The notes under the pieces: model-generated
What the model was told of the DNA's origin: nothing
Database searches by the model: none
What the model saw: only the letters and a program-made list of their open reading frames with translations
Shown: piece by piece, positions 19,389 through 29,498 of the stretch
Layout of the letters: each line of letters starts with the position of its first letter
How positions within the stretch are numbered: position 1 is the stretch's first letter
Position numbers and translations under genes: made by a program
DNA from: JALORV01 sp963769745
Lineage (GTDB): Bacteria > Pseudomonadota > Gammaproteobacteria > Burkholderiales > Burkholderiaceae_F
DNA: 64,000 nt
Direction of reading: 5' to 3'
NCBI GenBank assembly: GCA_963769745.1
Contig: CAVYNB010000015.1
Coordinates: forward strand, 1-64,000

Positions 19389-20049
19389 CTACAGCGTGAC
19401 GCCGTAGGCCACCAGCGCGACCGACAGCGCGAGCAGTACCAGCGCACGCAGCCGCATGGTCGTGTCGTCGGTGGCCGGCTCCGCGTCGATGCCGACCCTG
19501 TCGCCGCTGACCATGCCGCGCACCAGCGCGTCGCGTCGCCTGACCGTGTGCCATGCGATGGCGCCCAGGTGCAGCACGACGAGCCCAAGCAGGACCCAGC
19601 GATTGAAGCGGTGAATGCTGGACGCGAGCTTCACCGCGGGCTCGGATATGAACTGTGTCCAGGGTCCTTCGGTGAAGTCCCCGTCCGACGCGCAAAGACC
19701 GGCCACGACCTGCACCGCGGCCACGAACAGCAGCGCATAGACGGACAGCGCGCCGAGCGGATTGTGGCCGGCCCAGGGTCGCGGCGATCGCAGGTAAGCG
19801 AGCGCGCCGCGCCAGGATGGCGCAAAGCTCGCGAACCGTGCATAGCGATCGCCGGCATATCCCCACAGCAGCCGAAAAACCAGCAGGGCGAGGATCGCGT
19901 AGCCGAAGCGGAAGTGCCACTCGAGCCAGGGCTGCCCGCCGAAACTGGCCGCTGAGCCACGAAGCGGTCACGAGGCCCGCCAGCGCCCAGTGGAAGAGCC
20001 GCGTCGGCAGATCCCAGACGCGGATGCTCTGCGGGGTGGGCGCGGACAC
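19389..20049 (-). CDS. Cytochrome b561-type membrane protein, one frameshift
   Basis: This di-haem membrane cytochrome has about 219 residues. Likely haem-ligand histidines lie in PTRLFHWALAG (first helix), SSIHRFNRW, and VVLHLGAIAWHTV. An extra T near 19945 breaks the frame after SGQF; the correct continuation GGQPWLEWHFRFGYAIL is in another frame and then runs uninterrupted to the end. The start is a GTG at 20049. The last gene with which it could be co-transcribed is secF (13 bp upstream), but functionally it fits the adjacent cytochrome c' better. Confidence 0.85.
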
Positions 20050-20062
20050 GGACGCGGACGCG

Positions 20063-20998
20063 TTATGGGACGAGTTGTTGCTCTTCGTCCTTCTTGACCG
20101 GCTTCACCAGGTCTTCGCGCTTGACCCCGAGGTACATCGCGATCGCGGCGGCGACGAACACCGATGAGTAGATGCCGAAGATGATGCCGATCGTCAGCGC
20201 CAGCGCGAAGTAGTGCAGCGCCGGTCCGCCGAAGAAGTACATCGCCAGCGTCATGCACAGCGTCGAGCCGTGCGTGATGATGGTGCGCGATATGGTCGCG
20301 GTGATCGCACTGTCGATCACCTCGACCGTTGTCATCTTGCGGTACTTCTTGAAGTGCTCCCGTACGCGATCGAAGATGATGACGGACTCGTTGACCGAGT
20401 AACCGAGCACTGCCAGCACCGCCGCCAGCACCGGGAGCGAGAACTCCCAGCCGAAAATGGCGAACATCCCGACCACCAGGATCACGTCGTGCAAATTGGC
20501 GACGATCGCTGCGACCGAGAACTTCCACTCGAAGCGGAAGGCGAGGTAGATCATGATGCCGGCGACCACAAGCAGCAGTGCGAGTGCGCCGTCGTGCGCG
20601 AGCTCCTCGCCCACGGCCGGTCCGACGAACTCCACGCGCTTGAGTTCGACCGCCGGGTCCTGCGCCTTCAGCGTCTGCATCACGCGCTCGGCCTGCTCTC
20701 CGGCGGTGTGGCCCTTCTCGATCGGCAGGCGGATCAGCACGTCGCGCGAGGTGCCGAAGTTCTGCACCTGGAACTCGCCCCAGCCTTTCTGCTCGATGGC
20801 GCCCCGAATGCGCTCGAGATCCGCGGCCTGCGGGTAGCTCACCTCCATGACCGTGCCGCCGGTGAACTCGACCGACAGGCTGAGTCCCCGCGTCAGCAGG
20901 AAGGCGACCGCGATGCCGAACGAAATGAAGCTGATCGCATTCAGGATCAGCGAGTAGCGCATGAACGGAATCGTGCGCTTGATGCGGAAGAACTCCAT
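20063..20998 (-). CDS. secF: Protein translocase subunit SecF
   Basis: SecF is the partner of SecD in the proton-driven complex that pulls proteins out of SecYEG. The protein is 311 residues and has six membrane helices and a periplasmic loop. Landmarks are LSVEFTGGTVMEV near residue 40 and VGYSVNE-type sequence (AVLGYSVNESVIIFDRVREHF) in the conserved region. It is preceded by secD with a 21-bp gap. Confidence 0.97.
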   Translation of the reverse strand: MEFFRIKRTIPFMRYSLILNAISFISFGIAVAFLLTRGLSLSVEFTGGTVMEVSYPQAADLERIRGAIEQKGWGEFQVQNFGTSRDVLIRLPIEKGHTAGEQAERVMQTLKAQDPAVELKRVEFVGPAVGEELAHDGALALLLVVAGIMIYLAFRFEWKFSVAAIVANLHDVILVVGMFAIFGWEFSLPVLAAVLAVLGYSVNESVIIFDRVREHFKKYRKMTTVEVIDSAITATISRTIITHGSTLCMTLAMYFFGGPALHYFALALTIGIIFGIYSSVFVAAAIAMYLGVKREDLVKPVKKDEEQQLVP

Positions 20999-21019
20999 CG
21001 TGTTTCTCCGTTGCGGCCG

Positions 21020-22893
21020 TTACTTCGCGCCTGCGTCTGCAGCGCCCGGCCGCCAGATCTGACCGACCGAAAGCGTGGCCAGCTTCTTGCGAGAGCCGTA
21101 AATGAGATTGACGATCGCACGCGACACGAACACTGCCGAGAAGATCGACGTCAGGATGCCCAGGCAGTGCACCACCGCAAATCCACGCACCGGCCCCGAG
21201 CCGAAGATCAGCAACGCGACGCCGGCGATCAGCGTGGTCGTATTCGAGTCCAGAATCGTCGCCAGGGCCTTTTCGTAGCCTTCGAGATGGCCTGCTGCGG
21301 ACTTCGGCCGTTGCGCAGTTCCTCGCGCACGCGTTCGTTGATCAGCACGTTGGCGTCGATCGCCATGCCGAGGGTCAGTGCGATGGCCGCGATGCCCGGC
21401 AGGGTCAGCGTGGCCTGCAGCAGCGACAGCAGTGCGATCAGCAGCATCACGTTGACGCTCAGTGCCACCACCGAGATCAGTCCGAACAAGCGGTAGTACG
21501 CGATCATGAAGATCGCGATGGCGGTGAAGCCGTACAGCGTCGAGCGGAAGCCGCGCTCGATGTTCTCCTTGCCGAGGCTCGGGCCGATCGTGCGTTCCTC
21601 GATGATCTCCATGGGCGCGGCCAGCGACCCGGAGCGGATCAGCAGCGCGAGGTCGGTCGTCTCCTGTACCGAGAAGTTGCCGGTAATCTGGAACTGGTTG
21701 CCGAACTCGCCCTGGATGCGGGCGACCGAGATCGCCTCGCCTTTGCCTTTTTCGTACAGCACGATCGCCATCAGCTTGCCGATGTTGTCGCGCGTGATCG
21801 CGCGCATTGCGCGGCCGCCGGCCTCGTCGAGACGCACCGACACGGCCGGACGCTGTGTCTGGCTGTCGATCGTGGCCGAGGCGTTATTGAGCTGATTGCC
21901 GGTCACCACTACGTCGCGCTTGAGAATGACGGGCGTCACTGTGCCGTCGCTCTTGCGCTCTGGCACGGTCAGCGCGCCGACGCCGCCGGAAGCCATCGCG
22001 TCCTGGTCGACCATGCGGATCTCGAGAGTCGCGGTGCGGCCGAGGATCTGCTTGGCGCGCGCGACATCCTGTACGCCTGGCAACTGAACGACGATGCGGT
22101 CAGCGCCCTGCTGCTGGATGGTCGGCTCCGCCACGCCGAGCTCGTTGACGCGGTTGTGAAGTGTCGTGATGTTCTGCTTCAGCGCGCTGTCCTGGATCTC
22201 CTTCTGCGCCACCGACGACAGCGACGCAAACAGCAGGTAGTCCGGGCCGGTGCCTTCCTCGCGCAGCGTCAACTCGCGGATCTGGCCGCGGATCAGGTCT
22301 TCTGCGCGCGCACGGGTCTCGACCTCGCGGAACCTGATCTCGATCTCGGTGGCCGACTTGGTGATGCCCGAGTGGCGGATGTTCTTCTCGCGCAGCAGCG
22401 TGCGGATGTCCGAGCTGAAGGTTTCGAGCCGTTTGTCGACCGCCGCGCGCATGTCGACCTGCAGCAGGAAGTGCACGCCGCCGCGCAGGTCGAGGCCGAG
22501 GTACATCGGCAGCGCGTGCACGGCTTTCAGCCACGAGGGTGTATTCGAGATCAGGTTCAGTGCGACGACATACGCCGGGTCGTCGGCATTCGGATTCAGC
22601 GCGCGCTGAATCGCGTCCTTGGCCTGCAGCTGGATGTCGGTGTCGCGGAACCGCGCACGCACCGTCGCATTGAGCCCCACCGTGTCGAAGAACACGCCGC
22701 TCGTTTCGAGCTTGGCGTCCTTCAGGATGGTTTCGATCCGGGTGAGGAGTGAAGCATCGATCTTGACCGTGGGCTTGCCGGACGACACCTGCACCGCGGG
22801 TGATTCGCCGAAGAAGTTCGGCAGCGTATAGATCGCGCCGAGCAGCAGGGCCACCGCGATGACGATGTATTTCCAGAGGGAGTAGCGGTTCAT
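21020..22893 (-). CDS. secD: Protein translocase subunit SecD, one frameshift
   Basis: SecD has about 624 residues. It begins with one membrane anchor (WKYIVIAVALLLGAIYTLP), then has the family motif YLGLDLRGGVHFLLQVDM, a large periplasmic part, and five C-terminal helices with GMAIDANVLINERVREEL. Loss of one G from a GGG run near 21280 breaks AISKGYEKALATILDSN; the last helices (LLIFGSGPVRGFAVV and onward) follow in the next frame. The operon order queA-tgt-yajC-secD-secF is conserved in proteobacteria. The gene is needed for efficient protein export, so the break is best explained as a sequence error. Confidence 0.95.
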
Positions 22894-23038
22894 TGGACGG
22901 TCGACCTCGTGTACGCGCCGCCGCGCGGCGCACGTGCACTCGGTCGAATCAAGTTAGCGGACCGGGCTTCGGGCGGCCGGGCGCCCGGCCCGATCACAAC
23001 TGCAGCAAGGGCGTCGGGTGCCAAGCTTCGAAGCGGCG

Positions 23039-23386
23039 TCAAATCGACTTCACCGTGCCCTTGGGCAGCAGTGTCTGGACGGCGGCGCGTTGGATCGACA
23101 GCTGCACCGGCTGGCCGTTGACAGTGGCGACCTGCAGCGTGATGTACTGGTCGGCGATGTCGTTGATCTTGCCGACGATGCCGCCGGCGGTAACGACCTC
23201 GTCGCCCTTGTTCAGCGCCTCGACCATCGTCTTGTGTTCCTTCTGGCGCTTGACCTGCGGGCGGATCAGCAGGAAGTAGAAGACGATGAAGATCAGCACC
23301 ATGAAGCCGATCGACATCAGCGACGACTCGGCGCCGGGCTGTGCCGCCGGCGCGGTCTGGGCATATGCATTCGAAATGAAAAACAT
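23039..23386 (-). CDS. yajC: Sec translocon accessory protein YajC
   Basis: This 115-residue single-pass membrane protein associates with SecDF. The helix SLMSIGFMVLIFIVFYFLLIRP is at residues 22-43, followed by the conserved QVKRQKEHKTMVEALNKGDEVVTAGGI. The ATG at 23386 opens MFFISNAYAQ, as is typical. It lies between tgt and secD in the standard order. Confidence 0.96.
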   Translation of the reverse strand: MFFISNAYAQTAPAAQPGAESSLMSIGFMVLIFIVFYFLLIRPQVKRQKEHKTMVEALNKGDEVVTAGGIVGKINDIADQYITLQVATVNGQPVQLSIQRAAVQTLLPKGTVKSI

Positions 23387-23453
23387 CGGGTTCCCCGCGG
23401 GAAAATGTGGAAGCGGACCGCACGCGCAGGGCGCAGTGCGGTGAAACCGGCGG

Positions 23454-23495
23454 ATTATAGGGCGGCAGGGCGAGGGCGCTGCGCGTCGCAGCGCC
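23454..23495 (-). promoter_or_regulatory. Candidate yajC-secDF promoter and upstream hairpin
   Basis: On the minus strand a perfect TATAAT (23459-23454) lies about 68 bases before the yajC ATG. Just upstream a 9-bp perfect stem with a three-base loop (GGCGCTGCG/CGCAGCGCC, 23475-23495) follows the tgt stop. The hairpin may trim or partly terminate queA-tgt transcripts while yajC-secDF starts anew. The -35 match is poor. Confidence 0.4.
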
Positions 23496-23538
23496 TGACC
23501 GCCGTTCAGCGCGGACGCACCGGCGCCGGTCAGCCGAC

Positions 23539-24690
23539 TCACACCGCCTCTAGATCCCCGCGCCCGATCGCTCGCGAACTCCTGCGGAACGCCTCGAATC
23601 GACCCGCCTCGATGGCATCACGCGCCTCGCGCATCAGCCCAAGGTAGAAGTGCAGGTTGTGCACGGTATTCAGCCGCGCTCCGAGGATTTCGTTGACCCG
23701 CTGCAGGTGGTGCAGGTAGCTGCGGCTGAACTGCCGACAGGTCGGGCACTGGCAGGTCGGGTCGACCGGTCCCAGGTCGTCGCGATAGCGGGCATTGCGC
23801 AGCTTCAGGTCGCCGTGTCGGGTGAAAAGCCACCCGTTGCGGGCGTTGCGGGTCGGCATCACGCAGTCGAACATGTCGATGCCGGCCGCGATGCCGTCGA
23901 GCAGATCCTCCGGGGTCCCGACTCCCATCAGGTAACGCGGCCGATCGCGCGGGAGTTGCGGTGTTGTGTGGCTCAGCACGCGCAGCATGTCCTCCTTGGG
24001 TTCGCCGACCGACAGGCCGCCGATCGCATAGCCGTCGAAACCGATATCGACCAGACCGGCCAGCGATTCGTCGCGCAATGGCTCGTACATGCCACCCTGC
24101 ACGATGCCGAAGAGCGCATTGCGTTGACTCTTTGCTTCGCCGGATCGCTGAAACTCGTCGCGGCTGCGCTGCGCCCAGCGCAAGGAAAGTCGCATCGAAA
24201 CGGCCGCTTCGTCCAGCGTGGCCGGCCGCCCGTCGATTTCGTACGGCGTGCATTCGTCGAACACCATCGCGATGTCGGAGTCGAGCACGGTCTGGATTCG
24301 CATCGATTCCTCCGGCGTCAGGAACAGCCGATCGCCATTGACGGGCGAGGCGAAGCGCACGCCGTCCTCGGCGATCTTGCGCAGCGGGCCGAGCGAAAAC
24401 ACCTGGAAGCCGCCGGAATCGGTCAGGATCGGGCCGCTCCAGCCCATGAAGCGATGCAGGCCGCCATGCGCCGCGATCACCTCGAGGCCGGGACGCAGCC
24501 ACAGGTGAAACGTGTTGCCCAGCACGATCTGCGCGCCCGCGTCGACGAGCTCGGTGGGTGCCATCGCCTTGACCGTGCCATACGTGCCCACCGGCATGAA
24601 GACCGGCGTTTCCACCGTGCCGTGCGCCAGCGTCAGGCGGCCGCGGCGCGCGGCGCCATCACTGGTAACGAGTTCGAAGCGGCTGTTCAT
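23539..24690 (-). CDS. tgt: Queuine tRNA-ribosyltransferase (Tgt)
   Basis: Tgt exchanges guanine-34 for preQ1 in GUN-anticodon tRNAs. The protein is 383 residues. The active-site Asp regions are TDSGGFQVFSL (near 90-100) and GIDMFDCVMPTRNARNG, and the zinc site is C-Q-C-P-T-C plus a His about 25 residues later, in YLHHL. The ATG overlaps the queA stop by four bases, so translation of the two queuosine genes is coupled. Confidence 0.97.
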   Translation of the reverse strand: MNSRFELVTSDGAARRGRLTLAHGTVETPVFMPVGTYGTVKAMAPTELVDAGAQIVLGNTFHLWLRPGLEVIAAHGGLHRFMGWSGPILTDSGGFQVFSLGPLRKIAEDGVRFASPVNGDRLFLTPEESMRIQTVLDSDIAMVFDECTPYEIDGRPATLDEAAVSMRLSLRWAQRSRDEFQRSGEAKSQRNALFGIVQGGMYEPLRDESLAGLVDIGFDGYAIGGLSVGEPKEDMLRVLSHTTPQLPRDRPRYLMGVGTPEDLLDGIAAGIDMFDCVMPTRNARNGWLFTRHGDLKLRNARYRDDLGPVDPTCQCPTCRQFSRSYLHHLQRVNEILGARLNTVHNLHFYLGLMREARDAIEAGRFEAFRRSSRAIGRGDLEAV

Positions 24691-25746
24691 GGTGTCCGCG
24701 AATCCCGCTCGAGCAGCATCGCATCGCCGTAGCTGAAGAAGCGGTAACGCGCAGCGATTGCGTGTTCGTAGGCCGACCGTATGCGGTCCGGACCCGCGAA
24801 AGCGGATACCAGCATCAGCAGCGTCGAACGCGGCAGGTGGAAGTTGGTGATCAGCCGATCGACCACACGGAATCGGAAACCGGGCCGGATGAAAAGCGCG
24901 GTCTCACCTGTGCCGGCCCTGACCGGGTCGGCGCCGAGCGCGGCGGACTCGAGTGCGCGCAGGCTGGTCGTGCCGACCGCGACAATGTTCTTGCCGCTCC
25001 GCCGAGCCTCGTTGATCGCCGCCGCTGTCGCCACGGGCACGTCGTACCACTCGCTGTGCATCCGATGATCGTCCAGCCGCTCGGTCCGCACCGGTTGAAA
25101 CGTGCCTGCGCCGACGTGCAGCGTCAGCCGGGTCGACTGGACTCCCTTCGCACGCAACTGTTCGAGCAGCGCGGGCGTGAAGTGCAGTCCGGCCGTCGGA
25201 GCGGCCACCGCGCCCGGGCGCTCGGCATAGACCGTCTGGTAGCGCTCGGCATCCATCGGACTGTCGGCGTGGGTGATGTACGGCGGCAGCGGCACATGGC
25301 CGTGGCGATCGAGGATCGACAGTACGTCATCTCGCAAATCGCAGCACGAAGAAGTCGTCGTGTCGCCCCTCGACCGTCGCCTGGACGGTCTCGTCGAAGA
25401 TAAAGGTGGCGCCGATGGCAGGACGGTGGCTGGTACGAACCAATGCCAGCGCCAGCGTGGGCTCCAGCACGCGTTCGACCAGCGCCTCGACCTTTCCGCC
25501 GCTGGGCTTGCGCCCCAGCAGCCGCGCCTTGATCACGCGGGTGTCGTTGAAGACGAGCAGATCATCGGGACCGAGCAGTTGCTCGATGTCGGCGAAGTGC
25601 AGGTCGTGCAACGCTGTTGGCGCGACATGCAGCAGGCGGCTCGCGCAGCGATCGGCCAGCGGGTGCTGTGCAATCAGCTCCGGCGGCAGCTCGAAGTCGA
25701 AATCGGCGAGCGTCAGCTCATGTTCGGCGATGGCTTGACCGGCCAT
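24687..25746 (-). CDS. queA: S-adenosylmethionine:tRNA ribosyltransferase-isomerase (QueA), one frameshift
   Basis: QueA converts preQ1-tRNA to epoxyqueuosine-tRNA, using SAM as ribosyl donor. The protein is about 352 residues. The first frame has LADFDFELPPELIAQHP and LLVFNDTRVIKARLLGRK. The second has AAPTAGLHFTPALLEQL, LTLHVGAGTFQPVR, HSEWYDV, and NFHLPRSTLLMLVSAFAG. One extra base near 25330 separates them, between VLRF and RDDVLSILDRHGH. The window also encodes Tgt and QueG, so three of the late queuosine steps are present. Confidence 0.94.
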
Positions 25747-25781
25747 GCGTGTCTTCTGGCGCGCAACGCGCGCGGGAGTTT

Positions 25782-25868
25782 TGGTGCCGGGAAAGGGAAT
25801 CGAACCCTTACGGTATTGCTACCGCGGGATTTTGAGTCCCGTGCGTCTACCAGTTCCGCCATCCCGGC
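25782..25868 (-). tRNA. tRNA-Leu (CAA)
   Basis: This 87-base tRNA has acceptor stem GCCGGGA/TCCCGGC, discriminator A, and an encoded CCA end. The anticodon loop is CTCAAAA, giving anticodon CAA for UUG codons. A variable arm of the size expected for a class II tRNA (GGTAGCAATACC) is visible, followed by the T loop GGTTCGATTCC. Confidence 0.97.
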
Positions 25869-25878
25869 TGGGCGGCGA

Positions 25879-25907
25879 ATTATCTGTGAAAGCGCGCGCT
25901 CGACCAA
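25879..25907 (-). promoter_or_regulatory. Promoter of tRNA-Leu
   Basis: On the minus strand TTGGTC (25907-25902) and GATAAT (25884-25879) are 17 bases apart. The -10 box ends ten bases before the mature tRNA 5' end. Confidence 0.5.
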
Positions 25908-25915
25908 ACCTGCGC

Positions 25916-26357
25916 TCAGTGCGCGGCGCTCGAGGGGCGGTCCTTCACTACCACGGTACCCGCGAGCTTGTCGTGCCAACCCTGCTTGCGCGCATCGAAC
26001 GCTACCCAGATCAGGCCGAGGCACAGCGGGATCATCGAGACGTAGTAGCCAAGGTAGCGGCCGACGAGCTGTGCCTGTTGAGGCTGGCCGGCCGGTGCGC
26101 GCATCGACGATGCGCGCACCAATCGCGATCTTGCCAGGCGTAGCCTGGCGGTAGACCCAGAACAGAATCACTGCGACTGCCGGCAGCACCCAGTTGAGCA
26201 GCAGGTCAGCGGCGCCTCCCATCATGTCCGGTTTCACGAAGTATCCGGGGCCATAGATCCAGTAGAGCAGGGGCACGATGATCAGCAGCAGCAGCACGGA
26301 ATCGATGAGCGCCGCGCCGACGCGCGCCCAGAAGCCGACGTACTCGGCGCCGGCCAT
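25916..26357 (-). CDS. RDD family membrane protein, one frameshift
   Basis: This membrane protein has about 146 residues and the Arg/Asp pattern that names the family: YVGFWARVGAALIDSVLLLL at the start, ATPGKIAIGARIVDARTG in the middle, and VGRYLGYYVSMIPLCLGLIWVAFDARKQGWHDKLAGT at the end (split here across two frames). The break is one extra base near 26071-26076. RDD proteins have three helices; some act in ion exchange, but the role is generally unknown. It lies between panC and tRNA-Leu, all on the minus strand. Confidence 0.85.
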
Positions 26358-26377
26358 TAAGTCCGTGTCGGTGGCCC

Positions 26378-27221
26378 TCAGATCTCCAGGTTGTCGATCA
26401 GGCGTGTCGCGCCCAGCTTGGCGGCCGTCAGGACCACCAGCGGTACGCCGGACTCGACTTCGCCGGCGGCCGGTGCGTTCAGGTCGCGTTGGCGCCTGAC
26501 CGACACGTAATCGACCTTCCAGCCGTTGGCCGCAAGTTCGCGCGCGGCGTCGTGCTCGATGCGTGCCACGTCGTGTTCGCCGCTTCGAACGCGGTCGCGC
26601 ACGGAATTCAGCGTTGCGTACAGCCGCGGTGCTTCCTTGCGCTCGGTCTCGCTCAGGAAGCGGTTGCGCGAGGACAGGGCCAGGCCGTCGGGATCGCGCA
26701 CGGTCTCGTGCGGGATGATCTCGGTCGGCAGTGCGAACTGCCGGCACATGTTGCGCACGATCATCAGCTGCTGGTAGTCCTTCTTGCCGAACACGGCCAC
26801 GCGTGGCTGCACGCAGGAGAAGAGCTTCAGCACGACGGTCGAGACGCCGATGAAGAACCCCGGGCGAAACTCGCCTTCGAGGATGTCACCGAGGTCGTGC
26901 GGCGGCTGCACCCGGTAACTCTGCGGCTCCGGATACATCTCCGATCTCGTTCGGCGCGAACAGCACGTAGACGTGGTTGTTCTTCTGCAGCTTGTCGATG
27001 TCGTCCTGCAGCGTGCGCGGGTACTTGTCGAAGTCCTCGTTCGGCCCGAACTGAAGCCTGTTGACGAAGATCGATGCCACCACCGGGTCGCCGTGCTGGT
27101 GCGCCATCGCCATCAGCGACAGGTGTGCCGCGTGCAGGTTGCCCATGGTCGGGACAAACGCAATGCGGTTCTGCCCGCGCAGCTGGTCGCGCAACGCTTC
27201 GATCGAATGAACGACTTTCAT
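26378..27221 (-). CDS. panC: Pantothenate synthetase (PanC), one frameshift
   Basis: PanC joins pantoate and beta-alanine with ATP to make pantothenate. The protein is about 280 residues, starting KVVHSIEALRDQLRGQNRIAFVPTMGNLH. The nucleotide-binding motif normally reads HxGH; here it reads HAAH, with the Gly replaced. Further landmarks are VNRLQFGPNEDFDKYPRTL, EGEFRPGFF, VFGKKDYQQLMIVRNM, SSRNRFLS, and the C-terminal ATRLIDNLEI. One extra base near 26940 breaks the frame just before MYPEPQSYRV. It follows panB on the same strand. Confidence 0.93.
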
Positions 27222-27364
27222 CGTGTCGGAGCCCGTCGATCGGGCGCGCGGAAGGCAAGGCCGCGGATTGTAGAGCGTGACCCGGTGTCAGGTGCTGCCG
27301 GTCGGCCGGGCAAGCCGACCGCCGCAGTGTCGGTCAAGGGTCCCCGACCGAGGTCAGGCGAATC

Positions 27365-28195
27365 TCAATAGCCGTGTTCTGCCGAAGGGAAGCTGCGGTC
27401 CTTGACGGCACCCACGTAGGCTGCCACGGCCGAGGCAATGTCGGGCTGCCCCTGCATGAAGTTGCGCACGAAGCGCGGCTTGCGGCCGGGGTAGACGTCG
27501 AGCATGTCGTGCAGTACCAGCACCTGCCCGGAGACCTGGCCGCCGGCGCCGATGCCGATCGTCGCCAGCGTCACGGCGTCCGTCACGCGCGCCGCCAGCG
27601 CGGTCGGGATCAGTTCCAGCACCATCAGCGCGGCGCCTGCTTCATCGAGCGCCCGTGCATCGGCCAGCAGTCGTTCGGCGTCGGATTCGCTGCGCCCCTG
27701 GATGCGATAACCGCCGAGCGCGTGCACCGACTGAGGCGTCAGTCCCAGGTGCGCGCAGACCGGAATGCCGCGTTCGACCAGGAAGGCGACCGTGGGCGCG
27801 AGCCACTCGCCGCCCTCGAGCTTGACCATCTTGGCGCCGGCCTGCATCAGCTCGACGGCGCTGTCCAGCGCCTGCTCGGGACCGGCCTGATAGCTGCCGA
27901 AGGGCATGTCCGCGATCAGCCACGCGGCCGACAGGCCGCGCGCGACGCAGCGCGTGTGATACGCCACTTCGTCCATCGAGACCGGCAAGGTCGAGTCGAG
28001 GCCCTGGATCACCATGCCGAGCGAATCGCCGACCAGCACGCAGTCCACGCCCTGGGCGTCGAGCAGCCGCGCAAAGCTGGCGTCGTAGCAGGTCAGCATC
28101 GCGATCGGCTCGCTCGCGGCGCGCATCTCGCGCAGCCGCGGCAACGTGACCGGCTTGCGGGCGGTGCTGGGTGGAGGCTGCGGATGGGTGCTCAT
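27365..28195 (-). CDS. panB: 3-methyl-2-oxobutanoate hydroxymethyltransferase (PanB)
   Basis: PanB makes ketopantoate from ketoisovalerate and methylene-tetrahydrofolate. This 276-residue (beta/alpha)8 enzyme has AMLTCYDASFARLLDAQGVDCVLVGDSLGMV near residue 40, with the metal-binding Asp in GDSLG, and ELIPTALAARVTDAV carrying the catalytic Glu. It is uninterrupted and lies just before panC, so the first and last committed steps of pantothenate synthesis are paired. Confidence 0.97.
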   Translation of the reverse strand: MSTHPQPPPSTARKPVTLPRLREMRAASEPIAMLTCYDASFARLLDAQGVDCVLVGDSLGMVIQGLDSTLPVSMDEVAYHTRCVARGLSAAWLIADMPFGSYQAGPEQALDSAVELMQAGAKMVKLEGGEWLAPTVAFLVERGIPVCAHLGLTPQSVHALGGYRIQGRSESDAERLLADARALDEAGAALMVLELIPTALAARVTDAVTLATIGIGAGGQVSGQVLVLHDMLDVYPGRKPRFVRNFMQGQPDIASAVAAYVGAVKDRSFPSAEHGY

Positions 28196-28250
28196 GCGAA
28201 AGCTCCGGATTGCGCTCTGCGGCTCTTGCCAGTGGGGCGGCCCGCGCAGC

Positions 28251-28892
28251 TCATGCCGCGAGGTTGAAGTATTCGCGGCGGCCGCGCAACTTGCCGATCC
28301 GGTCCAGCAGCAGCTGAAAGTCGGCGTCGCTGTCGATCGGATTCAGGTGTTCGGTATTGACGATCAGCACCGGCGCCTCGTCGTACTGGTGAAAGAATCG
28401 CGTGTAGCTGTCCGCGAGCGCAGCAAGATACTCCTCGCTGATGCGCGACTCCGCCGGGGTCCCGCGCCGCGCGACGCGCTCGGCCAGCGTCCCGGGGCTG
28501 GCCTGCAGGTAGATCACGAGGTCCGGCGCCGGGGTCTGTGGCCGCAGCTGCGCCAGGATCTGCTCGTACAGCTTCAGCTCGTCGTCGGCCAGCGTGAGCC
28601 TGGCGAACAGCGGATCCTTGTCGAGCAGGAAATCGGCGAACAGCACGGCGCGGAACATGTCGAGCTGGCGCACGTCGGCCAGCTGCTGCACGCGCTGGAA
28701 CAGGAAGAAGAGCTGGGTCGGCAAGGCGAAACGCGGCCGGTCGCTGTAGAACCGCTCGAGAAACGGGTTGGCCTCGGGCTTTTCGAGCAGCGTGTGCGCG
28801 TTGAAGTGCTGCGCAAGCCTGCGCGTCAACGAGGTCTTGCCCGCGCCGATCGGTCCCTCGATGGCGACATAGCGGTAGCGGCCGGCGATCAT
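28251..28892 (-). CDS. Deoxynucleoside kinase
   Basis: This 213-residue kinase of the dCK/dGK family phosphorylates deoxynucleosides for salvage. The P-loop GPIGAGKTSL is at residues 13-22, ERFYSDRPRFALPTQLFFLFQR at about 46-68, and the LID Arg region is ERVARRGTPAESRISEEYL. It lies between folK and panB, a recurring order in beta-proteobacteria. Substrate choice (dA, dG or other) is not settled by sequence. Confidence 0.9.
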   Translation of the reverse strand: MIAGRYRYVAIEGPIGAGKTSLTRRLAQHFNAHTLLEKPEANPFLERFYSDRPRFALPTQLFFLFQRVQQLADVRQLDMFRAVLFADFLLDKDPLFARLTLADDELKLYEQILAQLRPQTPAPDLVIYLQASPGTLAERVARRGTPAESRISEEYLAALADSYTRFFHQYDEAPVLIVNTEHLNPIDSDADFQLLLDRIGKLRGRREYFNLAA

Positions 28893-28963
28893 TTACCGCG
28901 GTGCGCTATGCAACGACGAAGCGTCGACGACCGGCACGACTGACATCAAAACGGTGCCGGAAG

Positions 28964-29461
28964 TTATGGAGCAGCGGCCTCGACCGGTTCGATCTTCTGA
29001 TCGTCGACCGATTCGAGGAAGGCGGAGGCCGGCCCCTGGCCGGGAATGCGGATGTCCGGTGCCAGATCGACCAGCGGCCGCAGCACGAAGGCGCGCAGGT
29101 GCAGTCGCGGGTGCGGCAGCGTGAGCGGCGTGCTCTGGATGATCATGTCGCCCAGCAGCAGCAGATCGAGATCGACGTTGCGAGGCGCGTTCTTCTTGAG
29201 ACCGCGCCGCTTGCGGCCGAGCATCAGCTCGATGTCCAGCAGATGCAGCAGCAGCGCATAGGGCTCGAGCGAGGTCTCGACCTTGACGACGGCGTTGAGG
29301 TAATCCGGTCCGGTCGCATCGATCGGGGCCGAGCGATAGTACGGCGAGACCGCGACGAAATCCGTCTGCTCGATCGAACGCAGTGACTCGATCGCCGAGT
29401 TCAATGCCTCGACGACGTCACCCTGGTTCGATCCCAGCCCGATGTATGCGATCCGTTTCAC
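28964..29461 (-). CDS. folK: 6-hydroxymethyl-dihydropterin pyrophosphokinase (FolK)
   Basis: FolK makes the pyrophosphate ester used by dihydropteroate synthase in folate synthesis. This protein is 165 residues with the start at a GTG (29461), directly before the family's AYIGLGSNQGD. Other landmarks are VSPYYRSAPID, NAVVKVET, and the metal-binding RNVDLDLLLLGD and LPHPRLHLRAFVLRPL. It is the second gene of the pcnB-folK-dNK-panB-panC set. Confidence 0.95.
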   Translation of the reverse strand: MKRIAYIGLGSNQGDVVEALNSAIESLRSIEQTDFVAVSPYYRSAPIDATGPDYLNAVVKVETSLEPYALLLHLLDIELMLGRKRRGLKKNAPRNVDLDLLLLGDMIIQSTPLTLPHPRLHLRAFVLRPLVDLAPDIRIPGQGPASAFLESVDDQKIEPVEAAAP

Positions 29462-29498
29462 TGTCGATGTGTGCCGCCGAAGTTCAAGCCATACCCGT

